A model generated the notes under the pieces. The model searched no databases and had not been told where the DNA came from. It saw only the letters and a program-made list of their open reading frames with translations. Source: JBCBSZ01 sp039185015 (GTDB lineage: Bacteria > Actinomycetota > Acidimicrobiia > Acidimicrobiales > Poriferisodalaceae). From it: a DNA stretch of 64,000 bases. The position numbers were made by a program, and so were the translations under genes. Within the stretch, counting starts at the first letter, position 1. The number at the start of each line of letters is the position of its first letter. The stretch lies in the NCBI GenBank assembly GCA_039185015.1, contig JBCDAU010000011.1, positions 85,074-149,073 of the forward strand. The letters are read 5' to 3'. Below are positions 26,441 through 35,706 of this stretch, piece by piece.

Positions 26441-27651
26441 TCCCGCCGGGTCTTGGTCTCGGCCCAGCTCAGGCCCCGCTCGACATCGGGCTCACGGGGC
26501 AGGCCCAGGACGTGCTCGGCGACGATGTTGCGTTGCACGGCGAAGGTGCCGCCGCCGATCGTGAGCGCCGGCGAGAACAGGTAGCCGTAGTGCCAGATGG
26601 GATCGACCTCGTCGACGGCACCGGTGTCGTTCACCTCGGTCGGTCCGGCCTGCGCTCCCTCGTCGAGCGAGCCCGACGGGCCGGACCCGGAGAGCATCCC
26701 GGCGGCACCCTGGAGGTCCTTGGCGAGGGTCATCACGTGCTGGCCGTGCTCGTCACCCAGGATCTTCTGCCCCGACGCCTCGGCGCCGGGTGTGCGGCCC
26801 TGGAGCGTCGCAGAGAGGCTGCGGAGCCTGCTGAGGCGGAGCACCTCGGCGTCAGCGTGCAGCGCCGCCGCGCGGTCGCGGTCGACGATGTCATCGATCG
26901 GCCCGTGGAGCGAGAACAGGTCGCCCGCAGACGGGCCGGTGCCCCACAGGGAGCCGCCCGACGAGAGCGAGACGCGCTCGTTGGCCAGGGTGACCTTGGC
27001 GAGGCGCCAACCGTCGCCCTCCTCGCCGACGAGGAGATCGGCGGGGATCCGGACGTCGTCGAAGAAGACCTGGTTGAACGAGTGGGCCGTGGTCATGTCG
27101 ACGATCGGCGTCATCGTGATGCCGGGAAGGTCCATCGGGCAGATGAAGTACGAGATGCCCTTGTGCTTCGACACGTCGGGGTCGGTCCGGGCGATGAGGA
27201 TCCCGAACTTCGAGTGGTGGGCACCGCTCGACCAGATCTTCGAGCCATTGACGACGTACTCGTCACCGTCGCGCTCGGCCCGGGTGGCGAGGCTCGCGAG
27301 GTCCGAGCCCGAGTCGGGCTCGCTGAAGAGCTGGCACCACACCTCCTCACCGCTGAAGATCGGCGGGAGGTACCGCTGCTTCTGGGCGTCGGTGCCGGCG
27401 AGGTAGATCGTCGGTGCGGCCCAGCCGATGCCGATGGCGTTGCTCGGCCGCTTCACCCCGGCCTTGGTGAGCTCGTCGTCGATGATCAGCTGATGCAGCG
27501 GATCGGCATCGACGCCAAAGGGGGCCGGCCAGTGCGGCACGACGTAGCCGGCCTCGGCGAGCACCTGGGGCGAGGGGTCGGGGTGGGCGTCGAGCCACTC
27601 CCGCATCGCCAGACGGCGGGGATCGTCGTCCCCCGGCAGCTCGAACTCCAT
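26437..27651 (-). CDS. Acyl-CoA dehydrogenase
   Basis: A 404-residue acyl-CoA dehydrogenase. The middle domain shows CQLFSEPDSGSDLASLATRAERDGDEYVVNGSKIWSSGAHHSKFGILIARTD, the flavin-binding core, then KGISYFICPMDLPGITM. The C-terminal domain has LANERVSLSSGG and ends GGGTFAVQRNIVAEHVLGLPREPD. The pattern suits steroid- or branched-chain-type FadE enzymes of actinobacteria, with the substrate unproven. Stop codons of this gene and the WS/DGAT-like gene overlap. ATG 27651 is used. Confidence 0.93.
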   Translation of the reverse strand: MEFELPGDDDPRRLAMREWLDAHPDPSPQVLAEAGYVVPHWPAPFGVDADPLHQLIIDDELTKAGVKRPSNAIGIGWAAPTIYLAGTDAQKQRYLPPIFSGEEVWCQLFSEPDSGSDLASLATRAERDGDEYVVNGSKIWSSGAHHSKFGILIARTDPDVSKHKGISYFICPMDLPGITMTPIVDMTTAHSFNQVFFDDVRIPADLLVGEEGDGWRLAKVTLANERVSLSSGGSLWGTGPSAGDLFSLHGPIDDIVDRDRAAALHADAEVLRLSRLRSLSATLQGRTPGAEASGQKILGDEHGQHVMTLAKDLQGAAGMLSGSGPSGSLDEGAQAGPTEVNDTGAVDEVDPIWHYGYLFSPALTIGGGTFAVQRNIVAEHVLGLPREPDVERGLSWAETKTRRD

Positions 27652-27731
27652 CGCGCCTCATCCCCTCGCTCGACGTCGTTCGCCATCCTGCCCGACATCG
27701 ACGGCCGGGGTCAGGTCCGGAGCGGACCGGT

Positions 27732-28742
27732 TCAGCGGATGAGGAGGACGCCGGCCAGCGACACGCCGGCCACGACGACCCACGACATGACGCCGAGCAC
27801 CAGCGGCTTCGAGCCGAGCTTGCGCATCCGGTCGAGGCGCACCCCGGTGCCCAGTCCGACCATGGCAGCCGCCAGCAGGATGCCGTCGACGTCCTTGGCG
27901 AACGACAGCGCATCGGCGGACAGGACGTCGGCGGTCCGGACGGCGATGGCGGCGAGGAAGCCGGCGACGAACAACGGGAGCAGCGGCGGGCGGCTGCCCT
28001 CTTCCGTGAGGCGGGAGCGGCGGCGCCAGCTCACGTAGGCGACCATCGGTGCGAGGAGCACGACGCGCGTCAGCTTGACGACGATCGCTGCGGCGACGGC
28101 CGTGGCGCTGGCAGTCGAGGCGGCTGCGACGACCTGAGCGACGTCGTGGGTGCTGGCGCCGACCCACGAGCCGAAGTCGTTGTCGTCGAGATCGAGCAGC
28201 GCCCCGATCCAGGGCAGGGTGATGATCGACAGGGTGCCGAACACGGTGACCAGCCCGATGGCCGCAGCGGTCTCCTCCTCGTCGGCGTCGGTCATGCTCT
28301 CCATGGCGGCGATCGCAGACGCGCCGCAGATCGAGTAGCCGGTGGCGACGAGCAACGACATGTCCTCGCTCAGCCCGATGCGACGACCGAGCCACTGGGT
28401 GCCGACGAAGGTGGCGAGGACCGTGCCGGCCACGACGGCGAGGGCGGGGCCGCCGAGCTCGGTGACGTCGTCGAGGCTGAGCCGCAGGCCGAGCAGCACC
28501 ACGCCGATGCGCAGCAGCTTCTTGGCCGCGAACTTCAGGCCCGGTTCGAGCCGGGGGTCGATGCCGACGGTGTTGGCGAGCAGCGCCCCGAGGAACACGG
28601 CGGCCACCAACGCCGAGACCGTCGAGGCGACCTCGTTGATGCCCCGGGCGATCACGACGAAGACGGCGACGAGGACCAGGCCGGGCACCAGCGGGCGCGC
28701 ATAGGCGGCGACGCGAGCGGTCGTGGAGGTCGTGGCCGTCAT
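27732..28742 (-). CDS. YeiH/UPF0324 family membrane transporter (putative sulfate exporter)
   Basis: A 336-residue integral membrane protein with about ten hydrophobic segments. Family marks are FLGALLANTVGI, LKFAAKKLLRIGVVLLGLRLSLDDV, ATGYSICGASAIAAMESM, ATAAAIGLVTVFGTLSIITLPWIG-type helices and GASTHDVAQVVAAAS. UPF0324 proteins are annotated as putative sulfate exporters on limited evidence. It starts at ATG 28742, 27 bases after an acyl-CoA dehydrogenase stop on the same strand, and may be co-transcribed with it. Confidence 0.9.
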   Translation of the reverse strand: MTATTSTTARVAAYARPLVPGLVLVAVFVVIARGINEVASTVSALVAAVFLGALLANTVGIDPRLEPGLKFAAKKLLRIGVVLLGLRLSLDDVTELGGPALAVVAGTVLATFVGTQWLGRRIGLSEDMSLLVATGYSICGASAIAAMESMTDADEEETAAAIGLVTVFGTLSIITLPWIGALLDLDDNDFGSWVGASTHDVAQVVAAASTASATAVAAAIVVKLTRVVLLAPMVAYVSWRRRSRLTEEGSRPPLLPLFVAGFLAAIAVRTADVLSADALSFAKDVDGILLAAAMVGLGTGVRLDRMRKLGSKPLVLGVMSWVVVAGVSLAGVLLIR

Positions 28743-28769
28743 TTGTACGGACCTTACCGCTCGGCGAGC

Positions 28770-29927
28770 TCAATACGAGCGAGGGAGGCCCAACACGTGC
28801 TGCGCGATGAAGTTGAGCGTCATCTCCTGGCTCACCGGTGCGAGCCGCTGCAGTCGGGCCTCCCGCCAGTACCGCTCGACGTGGTACTCGGAGGCGTAGC
28901 CCATGCCGCCGTGGGTCTGAACGGCCCGGTCAGCGGCCGCGAAGGCCGCCTCGGCAGCGAGGTACTTGGCCGAGTTGGCCTCGGTGCCGCACTCGAGGCC
29001 CTGGTCGTACCGCCAGGCCGCCTCCATGGTCTGCAACCACGCGGCGTGGAGCTGCACCCGAGCGTCGGCGAGTGGGTGGGCGATGGCCTGGTTCGCCCCG
29101 ATCGGGCGACCGAACACCTCCCGCTCCGTGGCGTAGCTCGCCGCCCGGTCGAGGGCCACCTCGCCGATGCCGATGGCCTCGGCGGCGATCAGCACCCGCT
29201 CGGGGTTCAGGCCGTGGAGGATGTGGCGGAACCCCTGTCCCTCCTGCCCGACCAGTCGCCAGCCCTCGACCGGGAGATCGTCGTAGGCGACCTCGCAGGA
29301 GGCGACGGCGTTGCGGCCGACCTTGGGGATCGGGCGGATGTCGACGTGGTCGGGGTCGAGGTCGGCGAGGAAGAGGCTGAGCCCGTCGAAGCCCTGGTCC
29401 GCCTCACCGGTGCGGGCCAACAGCAGGACGACCTCGGACTCGAGCGCCTTGGTCGTCCACACCTTGCGCCCGCGGATCCGCCAGCCGTCGCCGTCGCGAT
29501 GGGCCCGGGTGCTGATGCGCGACGTGTCGGTCCCGGCGTCCGGCTCGGTCACGCCGAAGGCGACGTGCAGGTCCCCGACCGCTGCGCGCCGGAGGAACGT
29601 CTTCTTCAGCTGCTCGTTGCCGAACTTCACCACCGGGTTGAGCCCGAAGATGGTGAGATGGACGGCGGAACAGCCGTTCATGGCCGCGCCGCTCGCGGCG
29701 ATGGTCCGCAGGATCACGGCCGCCTCGGTGATGCCCCTGCCACCGCCGCCGTACTCCTCGGGGATGGCGATGCCGGCCCAGCCGCCTTCGGCGAGGAGCT
29801 CGTAGAACTCCCACGGGAATCGGTGCTCGGCGTCGCACGCCGCCCAGTACTCGTCGTCGAAGCGATCGCAGATGGCCTGCACGGCCTCGGCGATGAGCTC
29901 GAGATCGGGGTCGGTTCCGAAGTCCAC
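28770..29927 (-). CDS. Acyl-CoA dehydrogenase
   Basis: A 385-residue enzyme with all three ACAD domains: AGIAIPEEYGGGGRGITEAAVILRTIAASG, AFGVTEPDAGTDTSRISTRAHRDGDGWRIRGRKVWTTKA, and C-terminal REVFGRPIGANQAIAHPLADARVQLHAAWLQTMEAAW with QTHGGMGYASEYHVERYWREARLQRLAPVSQEM. The last segment is typical of short/medium- and branched-chain dehydrogenases. It starts at GTG 29927 (VDFGTDPDLELI). It is divergent from the M15 peptidase with a 55-base gap. Confidence 0.94.
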   Translation of the reverse strand: MDFGTDPDLELIAEAVQAICDRFDDEYWAACDAEHRFPWEFYELLAEGGWAGIAIPEEYGGGGRGITEAAVILRTIAASGAAMNGCSAVHLTIFGLNPVVKFGNEQLKKTFLRRAAVGDLHVAFGVTEPDAGTDTSRISTRAHRDGDGWRIRGRKVWTTKALESEVVLLLARTGEADQGFDGLSLFLADLDPDHVDIRPIPKVGRNAVASCEVAYDDLPVEGWRLVGQEGQGFRHILHGLNPERVLIAAEAIGIGEVALDRAASYATEREVFGRPIGANQAIAHPLADARVQLHAAWLQTMEAAWRYDQGLECGTEANSAKYLAAEAAFAAADRAVQTHGGMGYASEYHVERYWREARLQRLAPVSQEMTLNFIAQHVLGLPRSY

Positions 29928-29982
29928 GGCCGGACCGTAGCCCGAGGCCCTCCGGGGAGACGGGCCCACTAGCGTCCCGTCG

Positions 29983-30888
29983 GTGCGGGCGATCCTGGTT
30001 CTCGTGACCGCGGCGCTCTTGGCGGCGGCCTGCGGGACCTCCGGCGACGAGCGGACGACCGAGCTCGTCCCGGCCACCACCGGTCCACCCCCGACGACCG
30101 CAGCAGCGGTCGTCACAGCGCCGCCGACGACCGCCGCGCCCACGACGACCGCAGCCCCGACGACCACGACCACCGAGCCGTCGCCCTTCGCCCGGCCCGA
30201 GTGGCTGGGCACCCGCTTGCTGCCGCTCCGCGACGACGGTCATGGCGAGGTGCAGCCGACGCCCACCGAGCTGTCCGACCGGCGCCTCGAGACGGTCTCG
30301 CTCCTCCCGCCGCCGCCGACCGACGACTACGTGGCCACGATCGGCCCGGTGCCCGACGACGTGCTCGCTCGGTCGTCGTGGACCGAGGAGTGTCCGGTCA
30401 CGCCGCAGGAGCTCGCCTACCTCACGATCAGCCACTGGGGCTTCGATGGCGAGCACCACTCCGGCGAGCTGATCGTGAACGCCGGCGTCGCCGAGGACGT
30501 GGTCGACGTCTTCCGCCGCCTACACGAGGCGCGCTTCCCGATCGAGGGCACGTCGGTGGTGACCCTCGAGCAGGTCGACGACCACCCGACCGGCGACTGG
30601 AACGACACGACCGGCTTCGTGTGCCGACCGGCCGTCGGGTCGAGCAACTGGTCACAGCACGCCTTCGGCCTGGCCGTCGACATCAACCCGTTCCACAACC
30701 CGTACCTCAAGGGCGACCTGGTCCTGCCCGAGCTGGCCTCGGACTACGTCGATCGTGAGCGGGTGCTGCCGGGGATGATCTTCGACGGCGACGTCGTCGT
30801 GCAGGCCTTCGCCGACATCGGCTGGGCCTGGGGCGGCAACTGGAGCTCGTTGAAGGACTGGATGCACTTCAGCGCCTCGGGGCGCTGA
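29983..30888 (+). CDS. M15 family D-alanyl-D-alanine carboxypeptidase-like lipoprotein
   Basis: A 301-residue exported protein. The N-terminal MRAILVLVTAALLAAACGTSG ends in a lipobox (LAAAC), predicting a membrane-anchored lipoprotein. A Thr/Pro-rich linker leads to a zinc peptidase domain of the VanY/M15C type: SSNWSQHAFGLAVDINPFHNPY supplies the His and Asp ligands, and SLKDWMHFS the last His. It probably trims D-Ala from cell-wall peptides at the outer face of the membrane. GTG 29983 is used. Confidence 0.9.
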   Translation: MRAILVLVTAALLAAACGTSGDERTTELVPATTGPPPTTAAAVVTAPPTTAAPTTTAAPTTTTTEPSPFARPEWLGTRLLPLRDDGHGEVQPTPTELSDRRLETVSLLPPPPTDDYVATIGPVPDDVLARSSWTEECPVTPQELAYLTISHWGFDGEHHSGELIVNAGVAEDVVDVFRRLHEARFPIEGTSVVTLEQVDDHPTGDWNDTTGFVCRPAVGSSNWSQHAFGLAVDINPFHNPYLKGDLVLPELASDYVDRERVLPGMIFDGDVVVQAFADIGWAWGGNWSSLKDWMHFSASGR

Positions 30889-30913
30889 CCCCTCACCTGG
30901 TAAGCCGGAGGAT

Positions 30914-32113
30914 GTGAGCGACGCCGGCATCAGCGAGCTGCTTCGTCAGACCTCGCGGGCCATCCTCGCCGTCCGAGACGAGGCGTCGGCAGCCCGGCTC
31001 GCTCGACTGCTCGTCCGGCGCTGGCACGAGGCCGACCAGGCGGACCGACTCGCCTACCTGCGGTTCCTCGCCACGGAGCTCGACCCGGAACCGGACGTCG
31101 TCCGAGCGGCAATGGTCCGGTACGACGCAGAGCCCACCGGCAGCACGGCGGCGGCACTCGCAGACGCCAGTGAGGCGCCGCGCCAGGAGCTCTTCCGCCG
31201 GCTCAACATCGCTCCCGGGGGCACGTCGACGATCGTCGCGATCCGCTCCGAGCTGCTCAGACGACGGGACGAGCTCGATGGCTTCGGCCCGATCGACCAC
31301 GACCTCGCGCATCTCCTGCGCTCCTGGTTCAACCTCGGCTTCCTCCGCTTCGAGCAGCTGACGTGGGACTCGCCGACGTCGGTCCTGGAGAAGCTCATCG
31401 AGTACGAGGCGGTGCACGAGGTCCAGGGGTGGGACGATCTCCGCCGACGGCTGCAAGGCGACCGCCGCTGCTTCGCGCTCTTCCACCCTGCCCTGCCCGG
31501 GGAGCCGATCATCTTCGTCGCCGTCGCGCTCACGGTCGGGCTGGCCGCATCGGTCGAGGACCTGCTCGCCCCGAGCGAGGACCGGCCGGTCGACCCGGAT
31601 GCCGACACGGCGATCTTCTACTCGATCACCAACTGCCAGGAGGGCCTGCGGGGCATCAGCTTCGGCAGCTTCCTCCTCAAGCAGGTCATCGAGCAGCTGA
31701 GCGCTGAGCTCCCTCAGATCACCCGGTTCTCGACGCTCTCCCCGATCCCCGGGCTGCGTCGGTGGTTGCGGGACCACGATGAGCTCGCCGACGTGGCCGG
31801 ACCAGAACCGGACGTGGTCGCGGTCGAGGCCCGCCGCGACGAGCTGGTCGCCGCAGCGGCGGACTACCTCACGAGCTGCGGCGACGACGGCCGTCCGCTC
31901 GACCCCGTTGGCCGCTTCCACCTCCGCAACGGCGCACGGGTCGAGCGCATCAACTGGATGGCGAACTCGACGGCGGTCGGACTCGATCGATCGCTGGGGA
32001 TGATGGTCAACTACCTCTACGACCCGGCCGAGCTCGAGGCCAACCACGAGGCGCTCGTCAACGCGGCCACGATCGCCGCCTCCCCCGAGGTGCTCGCCCT
32101 CCGGAACCGTTGA
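30914..32113 (+). CDS. Malonyl-CoA decarboxylase
   Basis: A 399-residue enzyme converting malonyl-CoA to acetyl-CoA and CO2. An N-terminal helical domain (about 160 residues) precedes the catalytic domain. That domain has FHPALPGEPIIFVAVALT, SITNCQEGLRGISFGSFLLKQVIEQL, FSTLSPIPGLRRWL and GRFHLRNGARVERINWMANST. The Ser in FSTLSPIPG and the His in RFHLRNGA correspond to the catalytic pair of the human enzyme. It may relieve inhibition or supply acetyl-CoA in a lipid-degrading cell (inference). GTG 30914 starts MSDAGISELL. ilvD follows 34 bases later. Confidence 0.92.
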   Translation: MSDAGISELLRQTSRAILAVRDEASAARLARLLVRRWHEADQADRLAYLRFLATELDPEPDVVRAAMVRYDAEPTGSTAAALADASEAPRQELFRRLNIAPGGTSTIVAIRSELLRRRDELDGFGPIDHDLAHLLRSWFNLGFLRFEQLTWDSPTSVLEKLIEYEAVHEVQGWDDLRRRLQGDRRCFALFHPALPGEPIIFVAVALTVGLAASVEDLLAPSEDRPVDPDADTAIFYSITNCQEGLRGISFGSFLLKQVIEQLSAELPQITRFSTLSPIPGLRRWLRDHDELADVAGPEPDVVAVEARRDELVAAAADYLTSCGDDGRPLDPVGRFHLRNGARVERINWMANSTAVGLDRSLGMMVNYLYDPAELEANHEALVNAATIAASPEVLALRNR

Positions 32114-32147
32114 GCGTACGCGTCTCCGCACCGGCCAGACTGGTCCG

Positions 32148-33836
32148 ATGGCCGACCTGAACCGCTACTCCTCGCGCATCACGCAGCCCCCGAGCCAGGG
32201 CGCCTCGCAGGCGATGCTCTTCGCCACGGGCCTCTCGAAGCAGGACCTCGACAAGCCCCAGGTGGGCATCGCCGCCTGCTGGTTCGAGGGCAATCCCTGC
32301 AACATGCACCTCGCCGACCTCGGCGACGAGGTGAAGACCGGTGTGACCGATGCCGGCATGGTCGGCATGCGCTTCGACACGATCGGCGTGTCCGACGGCA
32401 TCTCCATGGGTACCGACGGCATGTCGTTCTCGCTGCAGAGCCGCGACCTCATCGCCGACTCGATCGAGACCGTCATGGGCGCCCAGTGGTACGACGCGCT
32501 CGTCGCCATCCCCGGGTGCGACAAGAACATGCCCGGCTGCGTCATCGCCATGGGCCGGCTCGACCGTCCGTCGATCATGGTCTACGGCGGCACGATTCGG
32601 CCGGGGTGCGCCACGATCGGCGGCGAGGAGCAGCAGCTCGACATCGTCTCCGCCTTCCAGAGCTACGGCCAGAAGCTCGCCGGCGCGATCACCGAGGAGG
32701 AGCGTCAGCGCATCGTGGATCACGCCTGCCCCGGCGCGGGCGCCTGTGGCGGCATGTACACCGCCAACACGATGGCCTCGGCGATCGAGGCGATGGGTCT
32801 CTCGCTTCCCCATTCGTCCTCGATCCCGGCCGAGGATCCGGCGAAGGCCGAGGAGTGCGTCCGCGCCGGCCACGCCGTGCTGACGCTGCTCGAGCAGGAC
32901 CTCACCCCTCGACGGATCGTGACCCGTGCCTCGTTGGAGAACGCGATGGTCGTCGTGACCGCGCTGGGCGGGTCGACCAACGCCGTCCTCCACCTCATCG
33001 CGATGGCCCGTGCGTTCGGACTCGAGCTCACGATCGACGACTGGATGGCCACCAGCGACCGAGTTCCGCTGCTCGCGGACCTCAAGCCGTCAGGCGCCTA
33101 CGTGATGGAGCAGCTCCACGAGGTCGGCGGCGTGCCCGGCGTCATGAAGTACCTCCTCGCCGAGGGCTACCTCGACGGCGACCAGCTCACCGTCACCGGC
33201 CGCACCCTCGGTGAGAACCTCGAGGACGCCGACGGCCTCGCCGACACCCAGACGATCGTCGCCACGCTCGACCAGCCGCTCAAGGCCCGCGGCCACATCA
33301 GCATCTTGCGCGGCAACCTGGCCCCGGGGGGCGCGGTCGGCAAGATCACCGGCAAGCAGGGCCTCCGGTTCACCGGTCCCGCTCGGGTGTTCGACAGCGA
33401 GGAGGGCATGCTCGCCGGGCTCGAGCAGGGTCGCATCCAGTCAGGTGACGTGATCGTGATCCGCTACGAGGGTCCCAAGGGTGGTCCTGGCATGCCGGAG
33501 ATGCTGACGCCCACGAGCGCGCTCGCCGGAGCCGGCTTCCTCGACGACGTCGCCCTGATCACCGATGGCCGCTTCTCCGGCGGCAGCCACGGCTTCATCA
33601 TCGGCCACGTCGTGCCCGAGGCCCAGGAGGGTGGCCCGATCGGCCTCGTCCGGGATGGCGACCTGATCACGATCGACGACGACGACCACGAGATCAGCAT
33701 CGCCCTCAGCGACGACGAGCTCGCAGCCCGTCGAGCCGAGTGGGAGGCCCCTCCCTTCAAGGCCACCAGCGGGACGCTGTGGAAGTACATCAAGCTGGTC
33801 GAGGACGCGAGCAACGGCTGCGTCACGGACGGCTGA
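32148..33836 (+). CDS. ilvD: Dihydroxy-acid dehydratase
   Basis: A 562-residue enzyme of branched-chain amino acid synthesis that dehydrates 2,3-dihydroxy-isovalerate and -methylvalerate to the 2-oxo acids. Iron-sulfur and magnesium site segments are clear: CWFEGNPCNMHL, IPGCDKNMPGCVIAMGRL, PGAGACGGMYTANTMASAIEAMG and C-terminal GRFSGGSHGFIIGHVVPEA. Length and motifs match the IlvD/EDD family, and the GGMYTANTM context favours IlvD over phosphogluconate dehydratase. ATG 32148. Other ilv genes are not in the window. Confidence 0.96.
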   Translation: MADLNRYSSRITQPPSQGASQAMLFATGLSKQDLDKPQVGIAACWFEGNPCNMHLADLGDEVKTGVTDAGMVGMRFDTIGVSDGISMGTDGMSFSLQSRDLIADSIETVMGAQWYDALVAIPGCDKNMPGCVIAMGRLDRPSIMVYGGTIRPGCATIGGEEQQLDIVSAFQSYGQKLAGAITEEERQRIVDHACPGAGACGGMYTANTMASAIEAMGLSLPHSSSIPAEDPAKAEECVRAGHAVLTLLEQDLTPRRIVTRASLENAMVVVTALGGSTNAVLHLIAMARAFGLELTIDDWMATSDRVPLLADLKPSGAYVMEQLHEVGGVPGVMKYLLAEGYLDGDQLTVTGRTLGENLEDADGLADTQTIVATLDQPLKARGHISILRGNLAPGGAVGKITGKQGLRFTGPARVFDSEEGMLAGLEQGRIQSGDVIVIRYEGPKGGPGMPEMLTPTSALAGAGFLDDVALITDGRFSGGSHGFIIGHVVPEAQEGGPIGLVRDGDLITIDDDDHEISIALSDDELAARRAEWEAPPFKATSGTLWKYIKLVEDASNGCVTDG

Positions 33837-34004
33837 CCGCCGACCACTCTGGCGAGCACGTTCACGTTCCGTTGACGTCGCTCGATCGAACCCTGAACAG
33901 GGTGCCCTGATCCCTCACACAACGCTCGCGGCCCGCGCGACCCCGGTCACGACCTCCGATCCATAGCGTCGGCCCCCACGCGGGACGACGAAGCAGGAGG
34001 ACGA
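33837..34004. other. Intergenic region with a short palindrome
   Basis: These 168 bases lie between ilvD and the next operon on the same strand. ACCCTGAACAGGGT at 33890-33903 is a perfect 6+2+6 inverted repeat, usable as operator or weak terminator. GCAGGAGGACGA directly before 34005 is a strong ribosome binding site. Nothing else was recognised. Confidence 0.4.
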
Positions 34005-34796
34005 GTGCCCCGTCGAGTTCCGGCGCCCATCGACGACCACCAGCACGCCGACCTCGACGATCGGGGTGCGGCCCCGGAGCCCGAGTCGGCGGTGCACCTC
34101 GCTGCCAGTCGGACCGGACGGCGGGCCAGGGCCCGAGCCGCTGCCGAGCGGTCCCGTCGACTCGTGGTCGCGACCGCCGCGGGTCGGATGTTCGCCGGGG
34201 GTGCGTCCGTCGCCGCCACCGCCGGGTTGATCACGGTCTTCGCTGCGAACCGTCCACCCGAGACCGTGGTCGACGCCGTCGCCGCCGCACCGGAGCCGAC
34301 CACCGCGCCCGCGCCGACGACGACCGGGAGCACCGTTCCGCCCACCACGTCCGCGCCAACGACCGCGGCCACCAGCTCCGCCCCGCTCGTCACGGAGCCC
34401 GCACCGACCGCCGCACCCGTCGGCGATGACGGGATCCCGACCGACGCCACCCCGGACATCGCCTCGATCTGGACCGACACGCCCCCGACGACCGCGCCGC
34501 CGACGACCGCCGCACCCGCTCCGGCGGCCCGCCCGGCGCCGGCTCCCGCTGCGGCTCCGGCCACGACGGCGGTCCCGACCGCCGCACCGCCGGAGACGGC
34601 ACCACCCGAGACCGCACCACCCGAGACCGCACCACCCGAGACCGCACCACCCGAGACCGCACCACCCGAGACCGCACCACCCGAGACCGCACCACCCGAG
34701 ACCGCACCACCGCAGACCGCACCACCGCAGACCGCACCACCGACGACCACAGCGCCGACGACGGCACCGCCGACCACGGTGAGCCGTGCGAGCTGA
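34005..34796 (+). CDS. Membrane-anchored Pro/Thr/Ala-rich repeat protein
   Basis: A 263-residue low-complexity protein. The N-terminal ~60 residues are charged and Arg-rich; one hydrophobic segment (GGASVAATAGLITVFAA, about residues 66-82) follows, so the rest is probably outside the cell. The outside part is almost wholly Pro, Ala and Thr, with ten tandem PPETA/PPQTA units near the end. It has no enzyme domain and no visible ApbE target motif. Its last codons overlap the apbE-like start by 11 bases, and a ferric-reductase-like gene follows, so it may be a cell-wall-spanning scaffold for that redox module (inference). GTG 34005. Confidence 0.8.
   Translation: MPRRVPAPIDDHQHADLDDRGAAPEPESAVHLAASRTGRRARARAAAERSRRLVVATAAGRMFAGGASVAATAGLITVFAANRPPETVVDAVAAAPEPTTAPAPTTTGSTVPPTTSAPTTAATSSAPLVTEPAPTAAPVGDDGIPTDATPDIASIWTDTPPTTAPPTTAAPAPAARPAPAPAAAPATTAVPTAAPPETAPPETAPPETAPPETAPPETAPPETAPPETAPPETAPPQTAPPQTAPPTTTAPTTAPPTTVSRAS
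34587..34736 (+). repeat. Ten tandem 15-bp units coding PPETA/PPQTA
   Basis: A 15-bp unit close to CCCGAGACCGCACCA repeats ten times in frame: eight copies code PPETA and the last two PPQTA. The nearly identical DNA suggests recent expansion. Copy-number change would lengthen or shorten the stalk without a frameshift. Confidence 0.92.
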
Positions 34797-35706
34797 GTCG
34801 TGCTTCCGTGCCATGGGCACCGACGTCCACGTCGTCGTCCACGGCTCGGAGGCGCAGGCCGCCGCAGCCGCCGCCCGACGGCGCATCGACGACCTGGAGG
34901 ATCGCTGGAGCCGCTTCCGGCCGACGAGTGAGATCAGCCGACTCGCCCAGCGCTCCGGTGCGCCGTGTCTCGTCTCCGACGACACGTTCCTGCTGATCGA
35001 ACGAGCCGTGGAGGCCTGGGGGGCGACCGCCGGACGGTACGACCCGACGGTCGGCGCCGCGATGGTGCTCAACGGCTACGACCGTGACTTCGCTCGCCTC
35101 GCCCGCACCGACAGCCTCGACCTCCGGCCGGCCGGCCCCGCTGCGGCAGCACCGGGCTGCGATGACGTGGTGCTCGACGCGGAGCTCCGGCTGGTGATCA
35201 TCCCCGAGGGGACCCTGCTCGACCCCGGCGGTGTCGCCAAAGGGCTGGCGGCGGACCTGCTGTCGTCGGAGCTGATCGCTGCCGGCGCCGATGGGGTCGC
35301 TGTGAACGTCGGTGGCGACCTCCGCGTCCGCGGTCTCGGTCCGGACGAGGGACGGTGGCCCATCAGCATCGAGGACCCGCTTCGGCCGGGTGAGGAGTTG
35401 CGACGCATCGCCGTGTACGACCGCGGTGTCGCGACCTCGAGCGTCCTGCGGCGCCGGTGGCGACACCTCGGCGTCGCCCGGCACCACGTGATCGACCCCC
35501 GCACCGGTCTCCCTGCCGCCACGGCACTCGCCGGTGTCACCGTCATCGCGAACGACGCCTGGTGGGGTGAGGCGGTCGCGACCGAGATGCTCCTCGATCC
35601 CGACCCAGAGCACGCAGTGCAGGTCCGGGCCGACGTGTCGGCCATGGGAGTGCTCCACGACGGCACGGTCCTGATGTCCCCCGATCTGGAGTCGGCGTTC
35701 GCGTGA
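34786..35706 (+). CDS. FAD:protein FMN transferase, ApbE family
   Basis: A 306-residue ApbE-type enzyme that attaches FMN to Thr/Ser of target proteins. Marks: FRAMGTDVHVVVHG at the start, RFRPTSEISRL, WGATAGRYDPTVGAAMV, DPGGVAKGLAADLL, VNVGGDLRVRG, GVATSSVLRRRW, HHVIDPRTGLPA and a late EAVATEMLL. No lipobox is visible at this start, so it may act inside or be exported by an uncommon route. GTG 34786 overlaps the upstream gene; ATG 34813 is the alternative. It is coupled to the downstream membrane heme-type protein by GTGA. Confidence 0.9.
   Translation: MRAESCFRAMGTDVHVVVHGSEAQAAAAAARRRIDDLEDRWSRFRPTSEISRLAQRSGAPCLVSDDTFLLIERAVEAWGATAGRYDPTVGAAMVLNGYDRDFARLARTDSLDLRPAGPAAAAPGCDDVVLDAELRLVIIPEGTLLDPGGVAKGLAADLLSSELIAAGADGVAVNVGGDLRVRGLGPDEGRWPISIEDPLRPGEELRRIAVYDRGVATSSVLRRRWRHLGVARHHVIDPRTGLPAATALAGVTVIANDAWWGEAVATEMLLDPDPEHAVQVRADVSAMGVLHDGTVLMSPDLESAFA

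Noticed and set aside
34587..34736. CRISPR-like array
   Set aside because: Units are contiguous 15-bp coding repeats without spacers and stay in frame.
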